Below are positions 26,093 to 35,585 of a stretch of DNA of 64,000 bases, piece after piece (the first letter of the stretch is position 1; each line of letters opens with the position of its first letter). Origin of the DNA: Bacteroidales bacterium (GTDB lineage Bacteria > Bacteroidota > Bacteroidia > Bacteroidales > UBA932). A program made the position numbers and the translations under genes. Location: contig JAAZMM010000004.1 of assembly GCA_012798805.1 (NCBI GenBank), positions 1 through 64,000 on the forward strand, read 5' to 3'. The notes below the pieces were generated by a model. The model worked only from the letters and a program-made list of their open reading frames with translations, was not told the DNA's origin and did no database searches.

Positions 26093-28324
26093 CTATTTTC
26101 TGTTGAGTTCAACACGTTTAACACTCTCGATCCCCTTCAGGGCCGAGATAGAGTTAATGAGCTTTTCAAGGTCATCTGTATTACGCACATAAAGATCTAT
26201 AGTCCCTTCAAATATCTCGTCGTGTGTCTCTATAAATATTTTTCTAATATTGACACCGAGCTGGAGTGAGATGACTTTGGTAAGATCACTTAAAATACCC
26301 ATCCTGTCAAGACCTGTAATAAAAATCCGTGCCAGATATGACATCATGAAGTGTTTGCTCCATCTTGCCGAGACTATTCTGTCACCCTGTTTGGCGGCAA
26401 GGTCGGTGGCTCTCTGACAGCTTTTTTTGTGCACAAGTACACTACCGTCATCCTCGATAAATCCAACCACATTGTCACCCGGAATAGGGAAGCAGCAGTC
26501 GGCAATAGTGAATGTCAAAGTACCTTTGGTCAGGTCCTCCCTTAGTTCATACTCCCGATCTTTCCCAATTTTATCGCCACTGCGTACCGGGGTGAGGAGC
26601 TTTACTCCCCACATCTGCACATTGCGCTTCTCTACGTTGGTTTTCAAGGCTGTCTCAAGGTCGGAAAGGTCGATCAGGCCGATACCGATCTTGTGATAGA
26701 GTTCATCCTTGCTGCCTGCCTTATAGTAGTCAACCAATTTTTTGATCACACGACTCTTGGCGGTAATGTTTCGCTCCCTGAGTTTGGATGTCAGGAAGAG
26801 CCGCCCCTCTTTGATGCTATCTTTAGTTTCGGCTTTGATAGAATCGAGGATGAAATTTCTCGCCCTGTTGGTGCGAATAAAGTCCAGCCACTCCCGCTTT
26901 GGTTTACTACTCTCCGAAGTAATTATCTCTACCTGATCTCCGTTTGAGAGGAGATGCGACAGGGGAAGCAGCTTCTGGTTTACCTTAGCAGCAATGGCTC
27001 TGTTGCCTACCTCCGAGTGGATAATGTATGCAAAATCCAGAGCGGTGGAACCTTTGGGCAGAGTCTTTGATTCACCTTTGGGAGTGAAGATATAGATGTC
27101 TGAGCTAAGCAGTTCCTTATGGAAATTGTCGAGAAATTGCAGTGCATTGGAGTCGGGGTCTTGAAGAATATCCCGCACATGTTTGAGCCATATATCTATC
27201 TCCACCTCGTCGGAGGGGGAGACCTCTCCCTTTTTGTACATCCAGTGTGCAGCCACACCTCTCTCGGCTATTGTGTTCATCCTTTCACTTCGGATCTGCA
27301 CCTCAATCCATTTTCCGCCGGGGCCCATTATGGTAAGGTGTAGTGCCTCATATCCGTTGCTTTTGGGCTCTTTAACCCAGTCACGTGTCCTGTCTGGTTT
27401 GTACTGATATTTATCGGTGATAAGTGAGAATATTTGCCAACATTGTTCCCTTTCGCTGATGCCCTGTTTGGCCTCGAAAATGATTCGAACAGCATATATA
27501 TCAAATATCTGCTCGAACGGAACATTTTTGGTGTTCATCTTTTTCCAGATGGAGTAGGGGGTTTTGAGACGTTTTAGTATTTCAACTTTATATCCGGCCG
27601 ACTCGAGCTTCTGTTTTAAGGGGACTACAAAACTATCGATGGTACCTGAACGCTCCTCAATTACCGCTTGAAGCTTCTTCTCGATAGCTCTGTAGGCCTC
27701 AGGTTCTCTGTGAATAAGCCAGATGTTTTCCATCTCGGATTTGATGCTGTAGAGACCGAGACGATGTGCAAGTGGTATAAAGATATACATCGTCTCGCTG
27801 AGGATCTTCTCTTTTTTGTATTCGGGCATAAACTCGATAGTGCGCATATTGTGCAGACGATCAGCCAATTTGATGAGCACTATACGAACATCGTCATTGA
27901 GAGTAAGCAGGATCCTTTTGAAATTTTCGGCCTGCATACTCCTCGAATAGGAGATATTGTCACTATCAAGAGCAGTCTTTATCTTGGTTAAGCCATCTAC
28001 AAGTGAGGCGATTGTTGGGCCGAAATGATTGGTTATGTCCTCGACCGTGTAGTAGGTATCCTCCACTACGTCGTGCAACAATGCCGCACAGATCGATTTG
28101 TATCCCAGGCCGATCTCTTGTACCACAATCCTAGCCACCGCTATAGGATGAAGAATATAGGGCTCTCCGGAGCGTCTCCGCACACCTTTATGTGCCTCAT
28201 TGGCAAAATCAAAAGCTTTAAGCACCAGTTCAAATTCCTCCTGATTGGCGCAGCGCTTCAGACTGTACTTCTTCAGTGTTTCAAATTCTCTGTTTATGAC
28301 ACTATAATCCTCTTCAGTAAACAT
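26093..28324 (-). CDS. RelA/SpoT-family (p)ppGpp synthetase/hydrolase
   Basis: 743-residue Rsh protein. The N-terminal HD hydrolase domain is intact (YILHPIAVARI, LLHDVVEDT, ADRLHNMRT). The synthetase domain follows (EPKSNGYEALHLTIMG, VEVQIRS-like IEVQIRSERMN), then TGS (IYIFTPKGESKTLPKGST) and a C-terminal ACT domain (about 665-743). With both catalytic halves it should make and degrade the stringent-response alarmone. It lies between hydG (13-base gap) and the Ig-like lipoprotein (6-base gap) in the minus-strand operon. Confidence 0.95.
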   Translation of the reverse strand: MFTEEDYSVINREFETLKKYSLKRCANQEEFELVLKAFDFANEAHKGVRRRSGEPYILHPIAVARIVVQEIGLGYKSICAALLHDVVEDTYYTVEDITNHFGPTIASLVDGLTKIKTALDSDNISYSRSMQAENFKRILLTLNDDVRIVLIKLADRLHNMRTIEFMPEYKKEKILSETMYIFIPLAHRLGLYSIKSEMENIWLIHREPEAYRAIEKKLQAVIEERSGTIDSFVVPLKQKLESAGYKVEILKRLKTPYSIWKKMNTKNVPFEQIFDIYAVRIIFEAKQGISEREQCWQIFSLITDKYQYKPDRTRDWVKEPKSNGYEALHLTIMGPGGKWIEVQIRSERMNTIAERGVAAHWMYKKGEVSPSDEVEIDIWLKHVRDILQDPDSNALQFLDNFHKELLSSDIYIFTPKGESKTLPKGSTALDFAYIIHSEVGNRAIAAKVNQKLLPLSHLLSNGDQVEIITSESSKPKREWLDFIRTNRARNFILDSIKAETKDSIKEGRLFLTSKLRERNITAKSRVIKKLVDYYKAGSKDELYHKIGIGLIDLSDLETALKTNVEKRNVQMWGVKLLTPVRSGDKIGKDREYELREDLTKGTLTFTIADCCFPIPGDNVVGFIEDDGSVLVHKKSCQRATDLAAKQGDRIVSARWSKHFMMSYLARIFITGLDRMGILSDLTKVISLQLGVNIRKIFIETHDEIFEGTIDLYVRNTDDLEKLINSISALKGIESVKRVELNRK

Positions 28325-28337
28325 ATTCTATTTGAAA

Positions 28338-29735
28338 TTAAAAATAGAGATCTCTTTTACCTTCTTTAACCAAGGTTAACCTCTTTTTAACAAGTTCTTT
28401 TCTATCTCCCTCCGGCATTTTGGTAAGTTCCTTGTCAATAAGTTGATATCCCACCTTTTTCGTCTCATCCGAACTGTAGTCCTCAAGATATTCCGCGAGG
28501 GTGATAATTGCATTGGGTGTGCAGAAATTACCTATAAATCCGGGGATTGCAAATTCCATAAAATGTTCTCCTGTGCGTCCCAGACGGTAGCAAGAGGTGC
28601 AGAAGCTGGGGATATATTCCCTGGTAAGGAGCCACCTGATCACTTCATCGAGGTCCCTTGTGTCGCCAATTTGGAACTGCTCTTTGTCGAGCTCCTGCTC
28701 GTAATTATCTTTTTGGTAGCCACCAATCTCGAGTTTGGTGCCGGCATCTATCTGAGAAACTCCAAAATCTATCACATCATCTCTAACTGCACTATTCTCA
28801 CGTGCGGTCATGATCAGGCCGGTATAAGGTACGCTGAGGCGGAGAATGGCCACAAGCATCTTAAACTGTTCGTCGGTAACACGCCAGGGGAGATCCATAT
28901 CCAATCCATAAGCAGGCTGGATGCGGGGGAAACTGATGGTGTGCGGACCAACTCCGTATGTATCCTTGAGATGGATTGCGTGAGCTACGAGTCCCAGCAC
29001 CTCGAAACGCCAGTCGTAGAGTCCGAAAAGGGCTCCGATACCCATATCATCGATTCCGCCTTCAAATGCACGATCCATCGCATGCAGACGCCAGAGGTAG
29101 TCACCCTTGTGGGTGTTTTTCGGGTGTACCTTAGCGTAGGTTTCACGGTGATATGTCTCCTGAAATACCTGGTAGGTGCCAATGCCCGCCTCTTTTATTA
29201 TCCTGTAGCCCTCAATCTCCTGAGGGGCTGCATTGATATTGACGCGACGGATCTCTCCATTGCCCACTTTTGTCCGGTAGCAGAGTCTAACCGTATGTGC
29301 TATAAATTCAGGTGAGTACATGGGGTGTTCTCCATATACAAGTATTAAGCGCTTGTGACCGATATTTTCAAGGTTTACTACCTCGTTTATCAACTCCTGG
29401 TCGCTAAGCGTTTTGCGTACAGTTGTGCGTAGTGAACGGCGGAAGCCGCAATATTTACAATCATTTATACAATGGTTGCCGATATAGAGAGGAGCAAAGA
29501 GTACGATCCTGTTGCCATATATGGCCCTTTTGAGTTCTCTCGCTGTTTCGAAGAGCTCCTGTTTCATATCTTCGGACTCAATTGCGAGCAGTTGCGCACA
29601 CTCGTTGAGAGTGAGAGGCTCTTTAGCTTTGCTTTTAGCAAAAATGGCCCTAATTGCCTCTTTGTCCTCTTTTGTTTCCCTTATCAGGGAATGGAAATTA
29701 TCGTTGTCGATAAAATCAATGTATTTCTTTCCCAT
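28338..29735 (-). CDS. hydG: [FeFe]-hydrogenase maturase, radical SAM tyrosine lyase
   Basis: 465 residues. The radical SAM cluster motif is CINDCKYCGF (CX3CX2C). The C-terminal CTSC followed 22 residues later by Cys forms the CX2CX22C site of the second, dangler-iron cluster, which distinguishes HydG from the thiamine enzyme ThiH. HydG cleaves tyrosine to make the CO and CN ligands of the [FeFe] active site. I start at ATG 29733-29735 (MGKKYIDF); an upstream TTG in frame is less likely. It overlaps the yihY 3' end by 20 bases. HydE, HydF and a hydrogenase are not in this window. Confidence 0.92.
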   Translation of the reverse strand: MGKKYIDFIDNDNFHSLIRETKEDKEAIRAIFAKSKAKEPLTLNECAQLLAIESEDMKQELFETARELKRAIYGNRIVLFAPLYIGNHCINDCKYCGFRRSLRTTVRKTLSDQELINEVVNLENIGHKRLILVYGEHPMYSPEFIAHTVRLCYRTKVGNGEIRRVNINAAPQEIEGYRIIKEAGIGTYQVFQETYHRETYAKVHPKNTHKGDYLWRLHAMDRAFEGGIDDMGIGALFGLYDWRFEVLGLVAHAIHLKDTYGVGPHTISFPRIQPAYGLDMDLPWRVTDEQFKMLVAILRLSVPYTGLIMTARENSAVRDDVIDFGVSQIDAGTKLEIGGYQKDNYEQELDKEQFQIGDTRDLDEVIRWLLTREYIPSFCTSCYRLGRTGEHFMEFAIPGFIGNFCTPNAIITLAEYLEDYSSDETKKVGYQLIDKELTKMPEGDRKELVKKRLTLVKEGKRDLYF

Positions 29736-30738
29736 GGTATTTTTGTTTAATGTTGTGTTCAATTATTATTTGTTTTTCGTCACTTTCCTCAATTGGCAAC
29801 GGATTGACGGGATGTTCGTAGTCCACCTGCTGAAATCCGTAGGAAAGCTGGGCGCCGAAGAGAATGATACTCCAGCAAAGATTTAGCCAGATCATAAGCA
29901 GCGGGATGGCAGCGAGTGCTCCATAAACACCGCTAAGGCGTGTAACCATCAGCTGGGTGTTGAGATAGAGATATTGTATTGCTACAAATGCCAGTCCGGA
30001 AACAATAGCACCTTTCAGGGCAGAGCCATATCTGACCTTGGTGTGGGGGATCAATTTATATAATAGTGAAAATATCAATACGGCTGCGCCGTAAAATATA
30101 ACCCAGAAAAGATTGGTGGTAATAAAACTGAAGGCACCGAGATTTTCGCTGACTGAGGTAAGGAATCTGATATAATATCCCCATCCGTAGAGAAATAGTA
30201 TCATCAAGAAAGGAGAAAGCAGGAGAATAGCAATATAAACGAGTATTCTCTTCCCGATACCCGATTTTTTCTTGACCATCCAGATGCGGTTAAATGCTGC
30301 TTCAATATTTATCAACAACCAGATTACCAGCCAGACAAATGCTCCAAAACTGATCCATCCAAAAGTACCCTTTTTTGTGGTTATAAGAATATTGTTGGCA
30401 AAGTTGAGTATTGCATCAATCACCTGCGTATTGGTGGGAAATGAGGCGTAAAGCAAATCTGAGAGCATTTTGTCAAGCCTGAAACCGCTGGCCACAAAGA
30501 GAATCAGCGCAGCAATTGGCACCAAAGCCATTAATCCAAAGTAACTCAGCGCTACCGCTTCACGTGCAATCCTCTGTCCGGAAAAGCCTTTAAAGGTAAT
30601 AATAAGTGCCTTGAGATAGCGTATCGCCCTTCTGCGAGCCTTTCCAAACTCACTGAAATCGAGACGCCAGATATCCTTTGTGATAAATTTGAAGATCATC
30701 CGGTAAAGCTCTTTGCATCTTTGAAAAAACAACCTCAT
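29716..30738 (-). CDS. YihY/virulence factor BrkB family membrane protein
   Basis: 340 residues with about six transmembrane helices between residues 60 and 290. The family pattern is visible in AREAVALSYFGLMALVPIAALILF, the segment GTFGWISFGAFVWLVIWLL, and SGVYGALAAIPLLMIWLNLCW near the C terminus. A charged cytoplasmic tail of about 40 residues follows. The molecular role of the family is not established; it is often misnamed ribonuclease BN. The start overlaps the ligA stop by 4 bases (ATGA) and the end overlaps hydG. Confidence 0.9.
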   Translation of the reverse strand: MRLFFQRCKELYRMIFKFITKDIWRLDFSEFGKARRRAIRYLKALIITFKGFSGQRIAREAVALSYFGLMALVPIAALILFVASGFRLDKMLSDLLYASFPTNTQVIDAILNFANNILITTKKGTFGWISFGAFVWLVIWLLINIEAAFNRIWMVKKKSGIGKRILVYIAILLLSPFLMILFLYGWGYYIRFLTSVSENLGAFSFITTNLFWVIFYGAAVLIFSLLYKLIPHTKVRYGSALKGAIVSGLAFVAIQYLYLNTQLMVTRLSGVYGALAAIPLLMIWLNLCWSIILFGAQLSYGFQQVDYEHPVNPLPIEESDEKQIIIEHNIKQKYHGKEIH

Positions 30739-32765
30739 GATACCTCTTCTTCAATCATTTTGAGGAGATCTTCCTCAGTTATTACTTTAGTACCGAGTTT
30801 CTCAGCTCTTCGGAGCTTTTCAGGACCGCTTTTTTCTCCGGAAAGGAGATATGCGGTCTTTCCGCTGACGGAGCTGACACATTTGCCGCCGTGAGCGGCT
30901 ATAAGAGCCTTAATTTCTTCCCGCGAAATGGAAAAATTGCCCGATACCACTATGGTAGCTCCTTTGAGTCGGTCGGAGAGCACAACTTTTTCTTCTTTGG
31001 CTAGAGCAAATTGAAGTCCGAAGCTGCGCAACTCTTCGATTGTGAGTCGATTGGCCTCATCGGCGAAATAAGAAATCAGACTCTCTGCCATAATCTCTCC
31101 AAAATCATCCACTTGAAGCAAATCCTCCTTTGAGGCAGCTGCAAGGCGATCAATGCTGCCGAAAGTGGAAGCAGCCACTCTGGCGGTGGCTTCACCTATA
31201 TGTCTGATACCAAGCGCGTAAAGCACCCTCTCAAAGGGTACTTGCTTGGATTGCTCTATACTTGTAAGAAGATTGTCCACTGACTTCTGCTGCCACCCCT
31301 CCAGCCCCAAAATATCTTCCGCTTTCAGACGGTAGAGATCGGGAAGAGTGTGGATCAGCCCTTTGTCATAGAAAAGCGAGATAGTAGCCTCTCCGGCAAG
31401 TATATCCATTGCTTTTCGGGAGACGAAATGGATAAAACGGCCCTTAATCTGAGTGGGGCAGCCATCTCTGTTGGGACAGTAGTGGCGCGCCTGATCGGGA
31501 TCTCTCTCCAGAGGAGTGCCGCAGTCAGGGCAATTAGTGGGGAAAATGGGTTTCGGTAGATCTGCATGGCGCTTTGAAAACTCCACTCCGGTAATCTTTG
31601 GGATAATTTCACCTCCTTTTTCCACATAAACCAGATCGCCGACACGTATATCGAGCAGCTCCATTTGATCAAGATTGTGGAGGGAAGCACGCCGCACCGT
31701 AGTACCGGAAAGGGGAACGGGTTCAAGATTGGCAACAGGAGTGATAGCTCCGGTCCTTCCTACCTGATAGTCAATGGAAAGCACCTCAGTCAGCGCCTGT
31801 TCCGGCTTAAACTTGAAAGCGGTAGCCCAGCGAGGTGATTTGGCCGTATAGCCCAGTTGACGCTGAATGTCGAGCTGATTGACTTTGATCACTATACCGT
31901 CTGTGGCATAGGGGAGCTCTTTTCTGCGCTCTTCCCACTCTTTTACATAGCCGATAACCTCCTCCATATCTTTGGCTTCGATGCTCTTTTCAGAGATATG
32001 AAATCCCCACGAAGCGGCAGCTTTAATTGCTTCGCTGTGAGTGCTGAAGGGTAGATCCTCTCCGAGGAGGTGATAGAGGATGCAGTCAAGTCCGCGCTCC
32101 TTTACAAGGGAGGGATTCAGTAATTTAAGAGATCCCGATGCTGCATTTCGAGGGTTGGCGAAAGGAGCCTCGCCGGCAGCCGTTCTCTCTTCGTTGAGGC
32201 GCTCAAAAGCTTCATAAGGCATGAAAATTTCGCCTCTTATCTCAAATTCCTCAGGAATATTATCTCCTTGGAGAATATGCGGAATAGATTCAATGCTGAC
32301 AATATTACGCGATACATCATCGCCTTTGATACCATCTCCGCGCGTAATAGCCTGTACCAGTTTACCCTCTTTATATATGAGGCAAATGGCCGTACCATCA
32401 AATTTGAGCTCACAAGAGTATGTAAAGGGCTCCCCGGCCACATTTGCTACCCTTTGGTGGAAGTCATATAACTCACCCTCATTGTATGAATTGCTCAGGG
32501 AAAGCATCGGATAACGGTGCTCTACCTGCGTAAATCCTTCACTTGGATCGGCAAGGTCGCTGCCGACCTTGAGGCTCGGGGAGTCATGGCTTGCAAATTC
32601 GGGAAATCTGGCCTCCAACCCTTGGAGCTCCAGCATCAGCATATCATACTCAAAATCGGATATAACAGGAGTAGCAAGCACATAATAACTGTGGTTGTGT
32701 TCTTCAATTTCACGGCGCAGTTGTGCTATTCTCTCCTTTGCAAATGATTTAGAAATTTTGGCCAT
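30735..32765 (-). CDS. ligA: NAD-dependent DNA ligase
   Basis: 676-residue ligase, standard length. Domain Ia is at the N terminus. The adenylation domain has the Lys nucleophile in CELKFDGTAICLIY (KxDG), an OB fold follows, then a four-Cys zinc finger (CPDCGTPLER ... HYCPNRDGCP), helix-hairpin-helix repeats (about 500-580) and a C-terminal BRCT domain (LKGATIVVSGNFSISREE). It seals nicks during replication and repair. I choose ATG 32763-32765; a TTG two codons upstream is weaker. It is first in the minus-strand operon that runs to ispG, with a -7 box 25 bases upstream. Confidence 0.97.
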   Translation of the reverse strand: MAKISKSFAKERIAQLRREIEEHNHSYYVLATPVISDFEYDMLMLELQGLEARFPEFASHDSPSLKVGSDLADPSEGFTQVEHRYPMLSLSNSYNEGELYDFHQRVANVAGEPFTYSCELKFDGTAICLIYKEGKLVQAITRGDGIKGDDVSRNIVSIESIPHILQGDNIPEEFEIRGEIFMPYEAFERLNEERTAAGEAPFANPRNAASGSLKLLNPSLVKERGLDCILYHLLGEDLPFSTHSEAIKAAASWGFHISEKSIEAKDMEEVIGYVKEWEERRKELPYATDGIVIKVNQLDIQRQLGYTAKSPRWATAFKFKPEQALTEVLSIDYQVGRTGAITPVANLEPVPLSGTTVRRASLHNLDQMELLDIRVGDLVYVEKGGEIIPKITGVEFSKRHADLPKPIFPTNCPDCGTPLERDPDQARHYCPNRDGCPTQIKGRFIHFVSRKAMDILAGEATISLFYDKGLIHTLPDLYRLKAEDILGLEGWQQKSVDNLLTSIEQSKQVPFERVLYALGIRHIGEATARVAASTFGSIDRLAAASKEDLLQVDDFGEIMAESLISYFADEANRLTIEELRSFGLQFALAKEEKVVLSDRLKGATIVVSGNFSISREEIKALIAAHGGKCVSSVSGKTAYLLSGEKSGPEKLRRAEKLGTKVITEEDLLKMIEEEVS

Positions 32766-32789
32766 ATCCAATTAATGCATTATAACTTA

Positions 32790-32797
32790 CAAAAATA
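32790..32797 (-). promoter_or_regulatory. Putative ligA operon -7 box
   Basis: The minus strand reads TATTTTTG, an exact TAnnTTTG, 24 bases from the ligA ATG. It overlaps the first copy of a TAGTACATTT direct repeat whose second copy overlaps the divergent pfk box. Confidence 0.5.
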
Positions 32798-32826
32798 GTA
32801 CATTTTTATCAAAAAGTAGTACATTT
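32796..32826. repeat. Direct repeat TAGTACATTT x2 in the ligA/pfk divergent region
   Basis: The 10-base element is at 32796-32805 and 32817-32826, 21 bases apart start to start, close to two helical turns. Each copy overlaps one of the two divergent -7 boxes. This is an operator-like layout, though in AT-rich sequence it may be chance. Confidence 0.5.
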
Positions 32827-32827
32827 G
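32820..32827 (+). promoter_or_regulatory. Putative pfk -7 box
   Basis: TACATTTG, an exact TAnnTTTG, 38 bases before the phosphofructokinase ATG. No TTTG at -33; the other copy of TAGTACATTT lies about 20 bases upstream instead. Confidence 0.5.
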
Positions 32828-32865
32828 CAGCTTGAAACTGAAAAACAAATACACAAATAATTATC

Positions 32866-34098
32866 ATGAAAGAATCTATTATTATTTTGACAGGAGGAGG
32901 ACCCGCTCCCGGTATAAACACAGTTATTGGGAGTATTACGAAGACATTTATTGCGCGAGGGTATAGGGTTCTTGGTCTCCACGGAGGTTATAAAGGCCTT
33001 TTTACCCCCAAGCCGTCATATACTGAGTTGGACTTCGTAACTGCGGATGCTATCTTCAACAGAGGCGGCTCCTACCTTATGATGAGTAGATATAAACCTA
33101 CGGATGAAGACTATGCGGGGAATTTCAATTACGATCTTTTTAAGGAGAACAATATAAAATTGCTTGTAACAATCGGTGGTGATGATACTGCTTCTACAGC
33201 CAACAGGGTGACAAAATTCCTTCAGGCAAGAAATTATCAAATATCAAATATCCACGTACCTAAGACCATTGACAATGACCTTCCGCTCCCTCTCAATACT
33301 CCCACATTCGGTTACCACTCCGCAAAAGCTGAGGGTACCCGTATTGCGACAACGGTATATGAGGATGCAAGGACATCGGGCAACTGGTTTATTGTAGCTG
33401 CAATGGGTCGTTCTGCAGGCCATTTGGCTATCGGTATCGGCTCTTCCTGCCACTATCCTATGATTATTATCCCCGAAATGTTTAATAAGAGCAAAATTAC
33501 CGTTGATAAAATTATCAAACTCTCCATATCATCTATTGTTAAGAGAAAGCTGATGGGGATTCCCTATGGCGGTATAATGCTTTCCGAGGGAGTATTCCAT
33601 CTCCTTGATGATGATGAACTAAAGGCGACAGGTGTTAAATTTACCTTTGACGAGCATGGACATCCCGAACTTGGCAAGATCCCAAAAGCTCAGCTTTTCA
33701 ATGATATTCTCGAGATTGAGCTTAAAAAGCTCGGAATGAAGGTAAAGATGCGTCCTATTGAGATCGGTTACGATATAAGATGTCAGGCCCCTATCTCTTA
33801 CGACCTGCTCTATTGTACGCAGCTTGGCTGCGGTGTCTATGAACTCTTTGCCCGCGGTGAGTCCGGATGTATGGTCTATGTTGATACTATAGGTCGTACC
33901 AAGCCTCTTTATCTGAAAGATCTCCAGGATCCTAAGACGGGTAAGATCCCTCCGCGTCGTGTAGATATCGAAGGAGATCAGGCGCAGGGCATCTACAAAC
34001 ATATAGTACACTATATTACCCCTAACGATTACGAAGCGGCCAGAGAGTACCTCAGCAATCCTGAAGAGTACGACTTCCACAAGATTCTAAATTGGTAG
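32866..34098 (+). CDS. Phosphofructokinase, probably PPi-dependent
   Basis: 410 residues of the PfkA superfamily, phosphorylating fructose 6-phosphate in glycolysis. The N-terminal motif is ILTGGGPAPGINTVIG. At the phosphoryl-donor site it reads GGDDT rather than GGDGS, and PKTIDNDL rather than PGTIDND. An Asp and a Lys at these two places are the established markers of PPi-dependent enzymes, which work reversibly and save ATP. The sugar-phosphate contacts AMGRSAGHLA and EGVFHLL are present. It overlaps the following GH13 gene by at least one base (TAGTG). Confidence 0.9.
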   Translation: MKESIIILTGGGPAPGINTVIGSITKTFIARGYRVLGLHGGYKGLFTPKPSYTELDFVTADAIFNRGGSYLMMSRYKPTDEDYAGNFNYDLFKENNIKLLVTIGGDDTASTANRVTKFLQARNYQISNIHVPKTIDNDLPLPLNTPTFGYHSAKAEGTRIATTVYEDARTSGNWFIVAAMGRSAGHLAIGIGSSCHYPMIIIPEMFNKSKITVDKIIKLSISSIVKRKLMGIPYGGIMLSEGVFHLLDDDELKATGVKFTFDEHGHPELGKIPKAQLFNDILEIELKKLGMKVKMRPIEIGYDIRCQAPISYDLLYCTQLGCGVYELFARGESGCMVYVDTIGRTKPLYLKDLQDPKTGKIPPRRVDIEGDQAQGIYKHIVHYITPNDYEAAREYLSNPEEYDFHKILNW

Positions 34099-35585
34099 TG
34101 GAAGGTAAGGCTGTCATATACCAGCTGTTATTAAGAGCTTTCGGTAAACGCAAAACCGTTTCCGGAGGCTCTTATAGCATTAATGGCAGCGGGAAGTTTG
34201 ACGATATCACCGATGAGATTCTCAAAAAAATAAAAAAGCTCTCTGTAAATGCTATCTGGTACACCGGAGTCATTTCTCATGCCACAAAGAGCCATTTTTA
34301 TGGCATAAAAGATTGCAATCCAACGATTGTAAAAGGTGAGGCGGGCTCTCCTTACGCTATCCGCAACTATTTTGATGTCAGTCCGGAGCTTGCCAATAAT
34401 CATGACAACCGGATGGCGGAGTTTGAGGCGCTGGTCCGCCGTACTCACAAGGCAGGCATGAAGGTTATTATCGATTTTGTGCCTAACCATGTGTTTCGGC
34501 AGTATGATACCTATTTTACGAAGGAGAATTTCTATTTGCTTGATGGGCCGTTGGTCCTGCCGGAGTCACTTGGTTCCGACTATGTCGAAAATCCCGCAAA
34601 GGCCACGGGAAACGACGTCTTTCACAGGTATCCTTCGGAAAATGACTGGTACGAAACGGTTAAACTCAACTACGACAACCATAATACCTGGATTAAAATG
34701 CTCGACGTGCTCAAATTTTGGGCTGCAAAAGGGGTGGATGGCTTTCGTTGCGATATGGTCGAAATGGTGCCGGCAGAGTTTTTTGGCTGGGCTTTTAGTG
34801 AAGTAAAACGCATCTGTCCCAATACCTTTTTTATCGCTGAGGTCTATGGTAAGGAGAATTACAAGAGATATCGCGAGGTAGGTGGGTTTGATCTTTTGTA
34901 TGACAAATCGGGACTCTATGATACTCTGAGAAGGATTATTTGCGATGGAGCAAGTACAAGAGAGCTTACAGGTGAATGGCAGTTCCTCGGCGATTTGCAG
35001 CCGCGAATGCTTAATTTTTTGGAGAATCACGATGAGCAGCGTATAGCTTCGGACTTCTATGCGGGCTCGGGCAGGGCGGCATTTCCTGCTCTTGCGGTGG
35101 CGTTGCTTTTTAATAATGCACCTTTTATGCTCTATTTCGGGCAGGAGTTCGGTGAGCGCGGAATGGAGCAAGAGGGATTTAGCGGATTGGATGGTCGCAC
35201 TTCTATTTTTGATTATTGCAATGTGCCTTCGATTAGAAGTTGGTTGCTTGACCGTCTGACGGTTGAGGAGTTGGTGGTCTACAAGGAGTATTGCCGTTTA
35301 TTGAAGATAGCCACTTCGGATGCTCTTTTCTCCCGTGGAGAAACTTATGATCTTATGTATGCCAATCCCGATTCGGAGCGATTTGATGGTGACCGTCAGT
35401 TTGCTTTTATGAGAGGCTATGAGGGCTCCTGTATGCTTGTGGTGGCCAATTTTGCGGAGAGACCGGTGGAAATAGAGGTCAATATTCCATCTGAGGCCTA
35501 CTCATTTTTTGGTATAGAAAAAGAGGGAGAGAGAGTGGATGTTAAGGTGGGAGCGCGTGATTATATGAGATTGAATTTGGTTTAG
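34098..35585 (+). CDS. GH13 alpha-amylase family glycoside hydrolase, cytoplasmic
   Basis: 495 residues with no signal peptide. The catalytic (beta/alpha)8 barrel shows conserved regions I-IV: DFVPNH, GVDGFRCDM (nucleophile Asp), FIAEVYG (acid/base Glu) and FLENHDEQR (transition-state Asp). The last ~90 residues form a beta domain (VVANFAERPVEIEV). It probably acts on internal glycogen or maltodextrin, feeding glucose units to the PFK encoded just upstream. No ATG lies near the start of homology (KAVIYQLLLRAFG). GTG at 34098, overlapping the pfk stop as TAGTG, is the likely start; TTG at 34092 is the alternative. Exact specificity is not readable from sequence. Confidence 0.88.
   Translation: MEGKAVIYQLLLRAFGKRKTVSGGSYSINGSGKFDDITDEILKKIKKLSVNAIWYTGVISHATKSHFYGIKDCNPTIVKGEAGSPYAIRNYFDVSPELANNHDNRMAEFEALVRRTHKAGMKVIIDFVPNHVFRQYDTYFTKENFYLLDGPLVLPESLGSDYVENPAKATGNDVFHRYPSENDWYETVKLNYDNHNTWIKMLDVLKFWAAKGVDGFRCDMVEMVPAEFFGWAFSEVKRICPNTFFIAEVYGKENYKRYREVGGFDLLYDKSGLYDTLRRIICDGASTRELTGEWQFLGDLQPRMLNFLENHDEQRIASDFYAGSGRAAFPALAVALLFNNAPFMLYFGQEFGERGMEQEGFSGLDGRTSIFDYCNVPSIRSWLLDRLTVEELVVYKEYCRLLKIATSDALFSRGETYDLMYANPDSERFDGDRQFAFMRGYEGSCMLVVANFAERPVEIEVNIPSEAYSFFGIEKEGERVDVKVGARDYMRLNLV

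Noticed and set aside
28443-29315. 290-codon open frame on the plus strand opposite hydG
   Set aside because: It is antisense to a well-supported gene and has no recognisable domain; other long antisense frames (18558-19238 opposite carB, 15338-15979 opposite hdrC) were rejected for the same reason.
28338-29735. ThiH (thiamine biosynthesis) assignment
   Set aside because: The C-terminal CX2CX22C motif is specific to HydG, and no thiamine genes are nearby.
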